From: Blautia obeum ATCC 29174
GTDB taxonomy: Bacteria; Bacillota; Clostridia; Lachnospirales; Lachnospiraceae
Length of the DNA: 64,000 nt
Direction: 5' to 3'
Assembly (NCBI RefSeq): GCF_025147765.1
Contig: NZ_CP102265.1
Span: 191,501 to 255,500, forward strand
Shown here: positions 33,501-41,326 of the stretch, one piece after another
Layout: each line of letters starts with the position of its first letter
Position numbering within the stretch: position 1 is the stretch's first letter
Made by a program: the position numbers and the translations under genes
The notes under the pieces: generated by a model
What the model was told of the DNA's origin: nothing
What the model saw: the letters and a program-made list of their open reading frames with translations, nothing else
The model's database searches: none

Positions 33501-33745
33501 CTTCTCCGGAAGGATTGTATGATCTTGTTTTTATGGATATCCAAATGCCTGTCATGAATGGTTATGAGGCAACTGCAGCAATCAGGAGCCTTCCGGGTGA
33601 AAAGGGAAAACTGCCTATTGTTGCCATGACTGCCAATGCTTTTGCAGAAGATGTACAGCTGGCCAAAAATACAGGCATGAATGGACATATCGCAAAACCG
33701 CTGGATATGAATAAGCTGAATGATGTTCTGGAAAGTTGGCTGTAA
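30539..33745 (+). pseudogene. Hybrid sensor histidine kinase interrupted by an in-frame amber codon
   Basis: The frame opens at GTG 30539 (AGAGGA upstream) and stays open for 1068 codons except for one TAG at 31109-31111. The stop lies in a PAS-like segment, L-E-S-stop-S-D-L-L-H-P, where relatives usually have Trp (TGG), so a single base change explains it. The upstream part (190 residues) holds a PAS-like domain and the start of the second one. No frameshift is seen. The gene lies behind a c-di-GMP-type riboswitch. It is either a recent loss, a sequencing error, or a gene rescued by re-initiation at 31148. Confidence 0.8.
31148..33745 (+). CDS. Hybrid histidine kinase, part downstream of the amber codon (PAS-HisKA-HATPase-REC-REC)
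   Basis: An ATG at 31148 could restart translation and give 865 residues. The domains are the rest of a PAS/PAC unit (residues 1-60), two further sensor-like regions, and a HisKA with F-L-S-N-M-S-H-D-I-R-T-P (about 360-370). The ATPase follows with N-A-I-K-Y-T, D-N-G-I-G-M and G-T-G-L-G-M. Receiver 1 has V-I-L-D-W-K-M-P (about 655) and receiver 2 has F-M-D-I-Q-M-P (about 795). No membrane helix is seen, so it is probably cytoplasmic. The output partner is not adjacent. Confidence 0.8.
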   Translation: MVQLQAAIKDKTNQIKYQVEYRMRMKDNQYQWFRASAEVIRRLDGSASRIAGIFINIDAEKKEIMQAQKSAAFHRAFTKADLCEYYVNLEANTFDTFKVEPSLMTVFEQSHTWDELIRHFVDSYVVEKDKKAVSSFYDRGYIAERLKGLETELALECRITLNGEERWVRNVVIRGEIEDSEYAMIFLRDITEAKVESARHLQMAADNASMELLIQSIVRLVDRFVVCDLENDRYEFYNLNGQMIYKPLGFYHDFQMQVLEKYKTLEPLDALDILTAPENIRKNLKSENDIYKFEYCSLDEKTYKIASYIPLEWKNGKLEKVLLASMDVTQEKKAEIESRQALKEAYWSAENANRAKTEFLSNMSHDIRTPMNAIVGLTAIAGANIESQDRVIECLSKITKSSRHLLGLINEVLDMARIESGKMTLAQEDFNLPDLVDNLITLTKPVLDEHKHNFDVRINHIEHEDVCGDSLRIQQVFVNLMSNAIKYTLDGGNITFSIEEKPNGFSELGCYEFTIEDNGIGMSPEFQKIMFDPFSRADDHRTTKVQGTGLGMAISRNIVNLMNGNIKVDSTLHKGTKITVTIYLELQEKEKEQDRNLMNLPVLVVDDDKTCCESTVATLKEIGITGEWVLSGREAVERCYARHELKNDYFAVILDWKMPDMDGIETARQIRKRIGKEITIIVLTSYEFSEIEEEAKAAGVDAFIAKPLFRSRLTATLRQFTSGRKEKTARNYLDELSESDYTGKRILLVDDNELNREIAGEILQMTGAEVETAENGKIAVEKVEASPEGLYDLVFMDIQMPVMNGYEATAAIRSLPGEKGKLPIVAMTANAFAEDVQLAKNTGMNGHIAKPLDMNKLNDVLESWL

Positions 33746-33988
33746 TTGCTTTCCAGATGTATAAAAACTGGTGGGGAGGGGCACCGAAACTATATGGTAT
33801 TGAAATATTGTCATGGACACATGTCTTGAAAAGATGATGGCAGAACAATATGTCGCTGTGATATAATACAATAAATGATTTTATGTGGAAATTCGAAATT
33901 TTGGAAAGAGAATAAAAAGCGGATAAACTTTACGAATAAAACAGAAAACTTAAATTCATTTAAGACTTTTTAAGCATGAGGGAACCGT

Positions 33989-36013
33989 ATGGATGATTTC
34001 AAAAAACTCACAGAGCAACTTATGAAAATATATAGTAATGCTGAATCAGTAAATGATTTGGGTATAGAAAATTATTTTGATGAAAATATCAGTCTGATTG
34101 GAACTGGTAAACACGAGTTATTCGCGAATCTACATGAGTTTTTAGAATCATTTAAATTTGATGTAAAACGAAGAGGTAAAATCAGAATCGAAGTACAAAA
34201 TTTACATCAGATAGAAGAGCGGCTTGATGATGACCATGTTCTTGCACACGGAACAGTAGATTTTGTTGGTCTGTTTAAAGATGGTTCGATCTGTTTTAAA
34301 ATGGAGACAAGATTTACGATTATCTATAAGTGGACGAATGGGAAATGGTTAGTTCAGCATCTGCATCAGTCAATACCTGATTTGGAACAGATGGACGGTG
34401 AAGAGTTCCCTGTTACCTTGGGAAAACAGGTAAAAAAAACCCGGCAGGCATTTCATGCATTAGGCACTGCCTATTATTTGATCTTAAGGTTGAATTTAAA
34501 AACAAAGAGAGTTGAATTTGTTAAAAAAAATCGAAAAATAAATATTGATATTAAAGATAATAATATCGAATGGAATCTTCAGATCGAGACTATTGAAAGG
34601 ATTATAGCAGAACCGTTTGTACAGAAGTGTATAGATTTTTTTGATATACAAACCATGGCAGCGCGGCTTCATAATAAAGAATCTATGTCTTCCGAATTCA
34701 AACTAAAGGAAGGATCATGGTTTCTTTCTATGGTAATTCCTCAGAATTATGATAAAAATGGAAATGTCACATCAGTATTGATTGCGAATCGAGATGTGAC
34801 AGATGAAAAAATGCGGGAATTAAGACAGGAGGAGGAATTGCGGGAAGCTAAATTAAAAGCAGAATGTGCAAATAAAGCAAAATCGTCATTTCTGTTCAAT
34901 ATGTCACATGACATCCGTACTCCTATGAATGCAATCATTGGTTATGCCGAACTGGCATCCAGACATTTGCAGGAAACAGAAAAACTTGGCAGATATCTTG
35001 AAAAAATTCAAATATGCGGAAAAGAACTTTTATCGATGCTTGGTAATGTTCTGGATCTTGCAAGAATTGAAAATAATAAAGTCGAAATGGAATACACTGT
35101 TTCGAATGTTCATGAGTGCTTTGAAAATTGTATCATTATGTTCCAGCAACAGGCAGAAAGTAAAAATCAGACTCTCTCTCTGACAGAACAAATCATGTAT
35201 CCGTATGTATATATGGATGCACCACATCTGTCAGAAGTCTGTCTTAATATTATAAGCAATGCGATAAAGTATACAAATACAGGAGGTGCTATATCCTGTA
35301 ATGTTGTACAGAAATCTTGTGAAAAAGAAGACTGGTGCAATATGATCATTACCATTACCGATAATGGAATTGGTATGTCTGAAGAATTCCAAAAGCGTAT
35401 TTTTGAAATTTTTGAAAGAGAACGTAACACGACATTAAGTCATATTGATGGCAGTGGCATTGGAATGGGCATTACAAAAAAGCTTGTAGAGCTCATGGAT
35501 GGCACAATAGAAGTGGAAAGTAAGCAGGGTGAGGGTTCCACATTTACAGTAACTATTCCTTGCCGAAAAGCGTCAGAAGACGATTCTCTGGTGAAGAAAA
35601 ACAGTAATCTGTGCAATAAGAATTGCCTGAACGGTGTTCGGATTTTGTTGGTTGAAGATAATGAGATCAACACTGAAATCGCAACGGAATTATTGACGGA
35701 AGAAGGATGTATTGTTGAGACTGCCAATGATGGTGTTGTATGTATTGACATGATTGAAAAAGCTGATGCTGATTATTACAAGATGATCCTTATGGATATC
35801 CAGATGCCGGTTATGAATGGATATGACGCTACATTAACTATCCGAAAGATGAAGGATACGAAAAAAGCCAGGATCCCAATTATTGCGATGACTGCCAATG
35901 CTTTCGCAGAAGATATACAAAAGGTTCTTTCTGTTGGAATGAATGCTCATGTTGCAAAGCCTGTTGATATGAATATTCTTGTCCCAACAATGATGAAATA
36001 TTTAAAAGAATAA
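33989..36013 (+). CDS. Hybrid histidine kinase with NTF2/SnoaL-like sensor domain
   Basis: The 674-residue protein starts with a SnoaL/NTF2-like fold (residues about 5-130, with I-G-T-G-K-H-E-L-F-A-N-L and T-I-I-Y-K-W-T-N-G-K-W-L-V-Q-H-L-H-Q-S). A PAS-like segment (about 150-275) follows. The HisKA has F-L-F-N-M-S-H-D-I-R-T-P, the ATPase has N-A-I-K-Y-T and D-N-G-I-G-M, and a single C-terminal receiver carries M-D-I-Q-M-P (about 600). It has no membrane helix. It is similar in layout to the preceding kinase and probably arose by duplication with a swapped sensor. 243 bp separate the two, with no gene. Confidence 0.88.
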   Translation: MDDFKKLTEQLMKIYSNAESVNDLGIENYFDENISLIGTGKHELFANLHEFLESFKFDVKRRGKIRIEVQNLHQIEERLDDDHVLAHGTVDFVGLFKDGSICFKMETRFTIIYKWTNGKWLVQHLHQSIPDLEQMDGEEFPVTLGKQVKKTRQAFHALGTAYYLILRLNLKTKRVEFVKKNRKINIDIKDNNIEWNLQIETIERIIAEPFVQKCIDFFDIQTMAARLHNKESMSSEFKLKEGSWFLSMVIPQNYDKNGNVTSVLIANRDVTDEKMRELRQEEELREAKLKAECANKAKSSFLFNMSHDIRTPMNAIIGYAELASRHLQETEKLGRYLEKIQICGKELLSMLGNVLDLARIENNKVEMEYTVSNVHECFENCIIMFQQQAESKNQTLSLTEQIMYPYVYMDAPHLSEVCLNIISNAIKYTNTGGAISCNVVQKSCEKEDWCNMIITITDNGIGMSEEFQKRIFEIFERERNTTLSHIDGSGIGMGITKKLVELMDGTIEVESKQGEGSTFTVTIPCRKASEDDSLVKKNSNLCNKNCLNGVRILLVEDNEINTEIATELLTEEGCIVETANDGVVCIDMIEKADADYYKMILMDIQMPVMNGYDATLTIRKMKDTKKARIPIIAMTANAFAEDIQKVLSVGMNAHVAKPVDMNILVPTMMKYLKE

Positions 36014-36063
36014 GACAATCCGGAGATATACATCAGACAGAGAACTACAAAGGAGCAGATATT

Positions 36064-37281
36064 ATGAAAGCATGGGAAAGACTGATCAACTATGTGACAG
36101 TGCGTACGCCGAGTGATGAAGAGAGTGAGACAGTTCCGTCTTCTGTGTGTCAGTTTGATCTGGCGAGGAAGCTGGAAAAAGAAATGAAGGAACTTGGCCT
36201 GACAGAGGTAGTCCTTGATGATAAGTGTTATCTGTATGGAAAACTTCCGGCGACGGAAGGAAAAAAAGAGATTCCGGCACTTGGATTTATCGCACACATG
36301 GATACAGTTTCTGATTTTTGTGATCATGAGATCCGACCGATGGTTACCAAAAATTATGATGGCGGGGATCTGGTACTTGGCACAAGCGGACTGGTATTGA
36401 GTCCGAAGGAATTTCCACATCTGACAGGGCTAAAAGGACGTACACTGCTCACTTCGGATGGAACAACGATTCTGGGAGCAGATGACAAAGCAGGAATTGC
36501 AGAGATTCTGACTATGATTGAAAGAATCCAGACAGAAAATCGGCCGCATGGCACGATTTGTGTAGCATTTACTCCGGATGAGGAAATTGGAATGGGAGCA
36601 GAACATTTCAATCTGGATCAGTTTGGCGCAGAGTATGCTTATACTCTGGATGGTGACAGTGAAGGGGAGATTCAGTACGAGAATTTTAATGCCTGCAAAG
36701 CAGAATTTGAAATCAGGGGATTTAATGTTCATCCGGGTGAAGGAAAAGATACGATGATCAATGCCAGTCTGGTTGCGATAGAGATCAACAACTGCCTGCC
36801 ATCTATGGAGACACCGAGAGGAACCGAAGACTATGAGGGATTTTATCATCTGATCAGCATGCAGGGGGAAGTCGGTGAAGCGAAACTTAATTATATTGTC
36901 AGAGATCATGACAAAAACGGATTCGAAGAGCGGAAGAAGACTCTTCGACTGATAGAAAAGAACTTAAATGCAAAGTGGGGCGAAGGGACGGTAACGCTTA
37001 AGATTACTGACCAGTACCTCAATATGAAAGAAATTGTAGAAGAGCACATGCATCTGATCGACCATGCGAAAAAGGCATGTGAGGCAGTAGGTGTGGCACC
37101 ATTGATCCTTCCAATTCGTGGAGGAACCGATGGATGCCAGTTAAGCTTCAAAGGACTGCCGTGTCCAAATCTTGGAACAGGTGGACATGCTTTTCATGGA
37201 CCATATGAGCATATCAGTGTGGAAGGAATGGAGAAGAGTGTGGAGCTCCTTCTTGCCCTGATTCAGGAATATACGAAATAA
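36064..37281 (+). CDS. pepT: Peptidase T (tripeptide aminopeptidase)
   Basis: The ATG follows AAAGGAG. The 405-residue M20 metallopeptidase shows zinc-site elements A-H-M-D-T-V-S-D-F, G-A-D-D-K-A-G, T-P-D-E-E-I-G-M-G and T-D-G-C-Q-L-S. The final H-G-P-Y-E-H supplies another ligand. It removes N-terminal residues from tripeptides in the cytosol. Length is typical. It is convergent with the hydrolase gene, one base apart, and no terminator stem is evident between them. Confidence 0.95.
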   Translation: MKAWERLINYVTVRTPSDEESETVPSSVCQFDLARKLEKEMKELGLTEVVLDDKCYLYGKLPATEGKKEIPALGFIAHMDTVSDFCDHEIRPMVTKNYDGGDLVLGTSGLVLSPKEFPHLTGLKGRTLLTSDGTTILGADDKAGIAEILTMIERIQTENRPHGTICVAFTPDEEIGMGAEHFNLDQFGAEYAYTLDGDSEGEIQYENFNACKAEFEIRGFNVHPGEGKDTMINASLVAIEINNCLPSMETPRGTEDYEGFYHLISMQGEVGEAKLNYIVRDHDKNGFEERKKTLRLIEKNLNAKWGEGTVTLKITDQYLNMKEIVEEHMHLIDHAKKACEAVGVAPLILPIRGGTDGCQLSFKGLPCPNLGTGGHAFHGPYEHISVEGMEKSVELLLALIQEYTK

Positions 37282-37282
37282 T

Positions 37283-38065
37283 CTACGGAGTTGCAATAAA
37301 ACGGTTAACATGCTCCATTGTGGCTTTTATAATCGAAAGATCTGCCTGTACATCGCCGGTCTCCAGAGAGTGATTGGCATTTGGCGTAAGAAAAAGAGGG
37401 ACTTCTTTTTGTTCAGCCAGTGTACGGATAGAGTCTGTTTCTGCCCATGGATCTGCAGTACCGTGAAATGCAATGCTGCCGGGACGAGCAAAGGAAAAAG
37501 TGCCAGTCAGAGGTGTGAACAGGATGCTTTTTCCTTTTATATTATGTCTGGAAGCATAAGCGGAAGCGATAACTGTACCGATGCTTTTGGAAATAAAGAG
37601 AATGCTGCCATAGGAATTCCAGTCGATATCCTGCAGAGCCTGTTCTGTTTGTTCATAAGCAAGCTCAAAAGCCTGCTTCATTTTTGCGTGATCACCCTTG
37701 ACATTCTCAGGGAGGGTTCCATAGGATACAGCGAGAATCTGATACCCATAATGTCTGGCAAGACGGCTTGCATAATACAGGAGTGGTTTGTCAGCAGTAT
37801 AGCCGATTCCCGGGAAAATTACTGCCAGTTTTGGGGCGCTTTTATCAGAATCATAAGTATATGCAGATGCTTTGTCATAGAGCATTTGCTGATGAATTTT
37901 TTCCTGAAGGTCTTTTAAGGTCACAGAGATTGTATAAGGCTCTTCCGGGAGATAATCATAACCGGTGAGAACACCGTTTTCTTCCATGGCATAAACAATG
38001 TGCAATGCCCCCATAAGTTCCATATCGTCTTCAATATCAGAAAGTAATTCTTCGTATGTTTTCAT
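37283..38065 (-). CDS. Alpha/beta hydrolase-like protein
   Basis: The 260-residue protein has an N-terminal helical region (residues 1-75) and an alpha/beta hydrolase-like core. The nucleophile elbow is F-I-S-K-S-I-G-T (Ser about 160), the acid is A-D-P-W and the base N-H-S-L-E (His about 233). F-P-G-I-G-Y at about 90 is the oxyanion strand. The substrate is unknown. It is transcribed against pepT and has a clean 217-bp AT-rich gap to the divergent pilin-like gene. Confidence 0.75.
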   Translation of the reverse strand: MKTYEELLSDIEDDMELMGALHIVYAMEENGVLTGYDYLPEEPYTISVTLKDLQEKIHQQMLYDKASAYTYDSDKSAPKLAVIFPGIGYTADKPLLYYASRLARHYGYQILAVSYGTLPENVKGDHAKMKQAFELAYEQTEQALQDIDWNSYGSILFISKSIGTVIASAYASRHNIKGKSILFTPLTGTFSFARPGSIAFHGTADPWAETDSIRTLAEQKEVPLFLTPNANHSLETGDVQADLSIIKATMEHVNRFIATP

Positions 38066-38282
38066 CTTGATTTGTTCCTCGTATTTATATTTTATAAAAT
38101 TCAGTCATGTGTATAAAAAACAAAATAATTATTGCATGTTTTATTAAAACGGGCAAGGAAAATTGAAAAACTCCTGCCAGTTACCTGGTTAAGGTGTCAA
38201 TAAAATTGGGGAATAGCTTGCAAATCACGATCAAATAAAATATGATATAGAGATGTTAAACTATACAATGTAAGGAAAATAT

Positions 38283-39215
38283 ATGAAAAACAGAAACAAA
38301 GGTTTTACACTTGTGGAACTTGTGATCATCATTGCAATTCTTGCGATTCTTATAGGTGTTCTTGCACCGACTTATACCAAATATATAGAAAAAAGCAGGG
38401 AATCAACTGATCTTGCAAATGTCAGGACGGCGTATGACAAAGTGGTGATGGAAACGGGAATAGAGGGAAATGAAGATGTAAAGGAGATCGTTCATCTGAA
38501 GCAGAAAATAGACAAATGGCAGTCTTCAGATACGGTGACAATTGCCGGAATCTCTCATTCCAATGATGATCCGGATACGGATAACTGGAAAGGGTATCCT
38601 GTTGCAGGTGGAATATGCGAAGTGTCCATGAATCCTGAAACCGGTATTTTATTTGACTGGAAAACCGGAAAAGGAGACAGTGTAGAAAACGATGAAGTAA
38701 AAGAATACTGGTTTAACCTGGAAGAAAACTTCGACAGAGTTCTTCAGGAAAGTAATGCACTGAACGGTGTAACTGGCATCTTTGAAATCGATTCCAGATG
38801 CCAAAAATCTACTATGGTTCCAAGGATAGAGATGAAGATGGCATCTGACAGTCTCCTTAAGAAAGGAACCTGGGCATATTATGGAAGGGCGAAGGATGCT
38901 AGAAAACGTGCTTTGCTCTGGACTTCTGTTAATACAGATGTTGTCGGTGCGAACCAGAAGATTCCTGTGATTGTCTGCACGGCAGATAATAAATATTATG
39001 TAGCAGAATCTACAACCGCCAAACGTACAGGATATGGCCCTGATTACGTTGCGATTGCAGCGCAGATGAGCACAGGCACTGCAAAAAAAGAGCTGGATGA
39101 GACCGCAGTAAAATATGACAGTCTTCAGGCCGCATACGACGCATATAAAAAACTGCTCACAGATGGAAAATATAAGCAATATAAAAATTCGTTGGATTTT
39201 AATATTCATTGGTGA
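38283..39215 (+). CDS. Type IV prepilin-like protein
   Basis: The 310-residue protein begins with a short basic leader K-N-R-N-K-G followed by F-T-L-V-E-L-V and a hydrophobic helix to about residue 30. This is the class III (prepilin) signal cut after Gly with the Glu at +5. The remaining 280 residues are a soluble domain of unknown function, much longer than usual pilins. No assembly ATPase, prepilin peptidase or other pilus gene is near. It may be a minor or orphan pseudopilin that uses machinery encoded elsewhere. Confidence 0.85.
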   Translation: MKNRNKGFTLVELVIIIAILAILIGVLAPTYTKYIEKSRESTDLANVRTAYDKVVMETGIEGNEDVKEIVHLKQKIDKWQSSDTVTIAGISHSNDDPDTDNWKGYPVAGGICEVSMNPETGILFDWKTGKGDSVENDEVKEYWFNLEENFDRVLQESNALNGVTGIFEIDSRCQKSTMVPRIEMKMASDSLLKKGTWAYYGRAKDARKRALLWTSVNTDVVGANQKIPVIVCTADNKYYVAESTTAKRTGYGPDYVAIAAQMSTGTAKKELDETAVKYDSLQAAYDAYKKLLTDGKYKQYKNSLDFNIHW

Positions 39216-39323
39216 AGGTAACTGGTGAAGATGGTTATTCCTTTGCAGTTTACTGGTTGCTTTTATTTCTCCGACAAGCTATACTAATCTGAGCGACAAA
39301 GTATGGATTGGAGGATTTTTATA

Positions 39324-40172
39324 ATGAAAATTGCAGTAACTTATGATAATGGAAATGTTTTTCAGCATTTTGGAAAAACAGAAAACTTTAAGGTTTATGA
39401 AGTAGAAGACAACAAAGTTGTTTCAAGTGAAGTGATCGGTTCTAACGGAACTGGACATGGTGCCCTGGCCGGACTTCTGGCAGAACAGGGGATTGATGTA
39501 CTGATCTGCGGTGGTATTGGAGGAGGTGCACAGACTGCACTTGCGGAGGCAGGTATTCAGTTATGCTCCGGTGCACAGGGAAATACCGATGAAGTAGTAG
39601 AAGCTTATCTGAAGGGCGAACTGGAATCAGCAGGAACAACCTGTGACCATCATCATGAAGAAGGACATTCCTGTGGAAACCATGAGGAAGGGGAGTCCTG
39701 TGGAAGCAGCTGTGGCGGCTGTGGTTCACATAAACCGGCATTTTCCGGACCGAATGTAGGAAAGACATGCCGTACACATTACAAGGGAACATTCAACGAT
39801 GGAACACAGTTTGATTCTTCCTATGATCGTGGACAGCCGCTGGAGTTTGTCTGCGGAGCAGGACAGATGATCAAAGGCTTTGATGCAGCTGTTGCAGACA
39901 TGAAGGTCGGAGAAATCAAAGAAATCCATCTGATGCCGGAAGAGGCTTATGGACAGCCGAATCCGGATGCGATCTTTACTCTTGAGATTGAACAGCTTCC
40001 GGGTGCAGAGGACCTGACAGTAGGTCAGCAGGTATATTTGTCTAATCAGTATGGGCAGCCTTTCCCGGTCAAAGTTACAGCCAAAGATGAAAAGACAATT
40101 ACATTTGATGCCAATCACGAGATGGCTGGTAAAGAGCTGAACTTTAAGATCGAGCTTGTAGAAGTAAAATAA
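39324..40172 (+). CDS. NifX/NifB-type domain fused to FKBP peptidyl-prolyl isomerase
   Basis: The start is the ATG at 39324, 8 bases after GGAGG; an ATG at 39303 overlaps the ribosome site. The 282-residue protein has a dinitrogenase-cofactor-like domain (residues 1-105, V-L-I-C-G-G-I-G-G-G-A-Q). A His/Cys-rich linker follows (about 108-142, with D-H-H-H-E-E-G-H-S-C-G-N-H and C-G-S-S-C-G-G-C-G). The C-terminal FKBP/SlyD-like isomerase (about 150-282) has G-F-D-A-A-V-A-D-M-K-V-G-E and an inserted flap. The linker suggests metal binding. The role could be a metal-linked chaperone (inference). Confidence 0.85.
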   Translation: MKIAVTYDNGNVFQHFGKTENFKVYEVEDNKVVSSEVIGSNGTGHGALAGLLAEQGIDVLICGGIGGGAQTALAEAGIQLCSGAQGNTDEVVEAYLKGELESAGTTCDHHHEEGHSCGNHEEGESCGSSCGGCGSHKPAFSGPNVGKTCRTHYKGTFNDGTQFDSSYDRGQPLEFVCGAGQMIKGFDAAVADMKVGEIKEIHLMPEEAYGQPNPDAIFTLEIEQLPGAEDLTVGQQVYLSNQYGQPFPVKVTAKDEKTITFDANHEMAGKELNFKIELVEVK

Positions 40173-40504
40173 ATGTCGAAGAAGTGCGGAGTTTGTCAAT
40201 AAGTTTCGAACTCTTTTGATGGACGTACACAGTGCGGCATGCTAGTATGGAAGAAAGAAAATTATGTAGCTGTCTGGCGGCATTAAAGGACAGTGATATG
40301 ATTCGTTTCTGCTTTATTCTGTGCGGCATGCCGCTTCTTTTGTTCTAAGACCGTTCTGGTTGAGAAAGGGAAATCTCCATGTTTTACTTGCGTTGTCGGG
40401 CGAAATTTCCATGTGTAATGAATAGGATATGATGAAAAAAGACCGGAATGCGTTGTTTCGGTCTTTTTATGTGGTGGAAACTGATCTATCAGGGCATTCT
40501 TGAA
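40173..40504. terminator. Gene-free region ending in a bidirectional terminator (40435-40468)
   Basis: An AAAAAAGACCG...CGGTCTTTTT stem serves the convergent genes on both sides. The palindrome GCGGCATGCCGC lies at 40323-40334, and GTGCGGCATG occurs twice, about 110 bp apart. No coding frame is credible. Confidence 0.75.
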
Positions 40505-41266
40505 TTATCTGAATTCCACGGCATGTTTTCTTTTCCAGATGGGAAATAAATTTCGCTGGCAGACGTAATTCTTCCGTTGTTCAATGCTTATGGAATGGAA
40601 GAATGTTTTCCACATATCAGTATATTCATCTTCATAAGATTCTGTCTTTTGTAATACCGAAAATTCATCGTCCGTCAGATAGCGCAGATAATTTTCACCA
40701 TCTTTTACATGTACACAGGCAGTTTTGCGGTTATCATCGATGATCATCCAGTGTTCGGAGGGCATACGGTTGGCAAAATGGTTGCCAACCAGCATGATTA
40801 CATCATTCCGGGGCTCCAAATGACTGACATAGACCTGGTTTTCCAGACTTTGAAAACGGGCAAATTCCCGAAAATGATGCGCTTCATTTGATACCTGGCG
40901 CCGGAGTTCGAGAAGATTCATTACATGTGGATTCGTATATTGCTCGACTACAGTACTGCCAATAGCAAACCCCACCCGAAGAAAGTCATAGATTGCCTGC
41001 AGAGCGTTCTCATCCGCAGATAATGAGGCGTAGTAGATGTTCATGTATGCAGTTTCAGAGATGCTTCTCCGAATGGAGCGTATAACCTTTTCTGCTTTGG
41101 AAGGATCACCATCCACATGGATATATTCATCAAACATTGTTTGTTGAAAGATAGGTTCTTTCTTTAGTCCAATCTGGTTATGACCGACTTTCAGGGCTTC
41201 TGACCAGGCATCATAGATGCAGGTCATGATATCCGTTAAGCGGTCCTGGCAAGTATATATTTTCAT
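40505..41266 (-). CDS. Putative DNA metabolism protein (TIGR03915-like)
   Basis: The 253-residue protein starts MKIYTCQDRLTDIMTCIYDA. It has the features of the TIGR03915 family: F-D-E-Y-I-H-V, E-A-H-H-F-R-E-F-A-R-F and the C-terminal Q-R-N-L-F-P-I-W-K-R-K-H-A-V-E-F. This family is almost always beside a TIGR03916 radical SAM protein and is related to uracil-DNA glycosylase partners. It lies 60 bp after that gene on the same strand and is probably co-transcribed with it. The biochemical role is unproven. Confidence 0.85.
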   Translation of the reverse strand: MKIYTCQDRLTDIMTCIYDAWSEALKVGHNQIGLKKEPIFQQTMFDEYIHVDGDPSKAEKVIRSIRRSISETAYMNIYYASLSADENALQAIYDFLRVGFAIGSTVVEQYTNPHVMNLLELRRQVSNEAHHFREFARFQSLENQVYVSHLEPRNDVIMLVGNHFANRMPSEHWMIIDDNRKTACVHVKDGENYLRYLTDDEFSVLQKTESYEDEYTDMWKTFFHSISIEQRKNYVCQRNLFPIWKRKHAVEFR

Positions 41267-41326
41267 ATTTTTATTCCGTATTCTGATCCTATATGTAAAA
41301 GTGGCTGGAAACTGGCAGAGGGAAGT

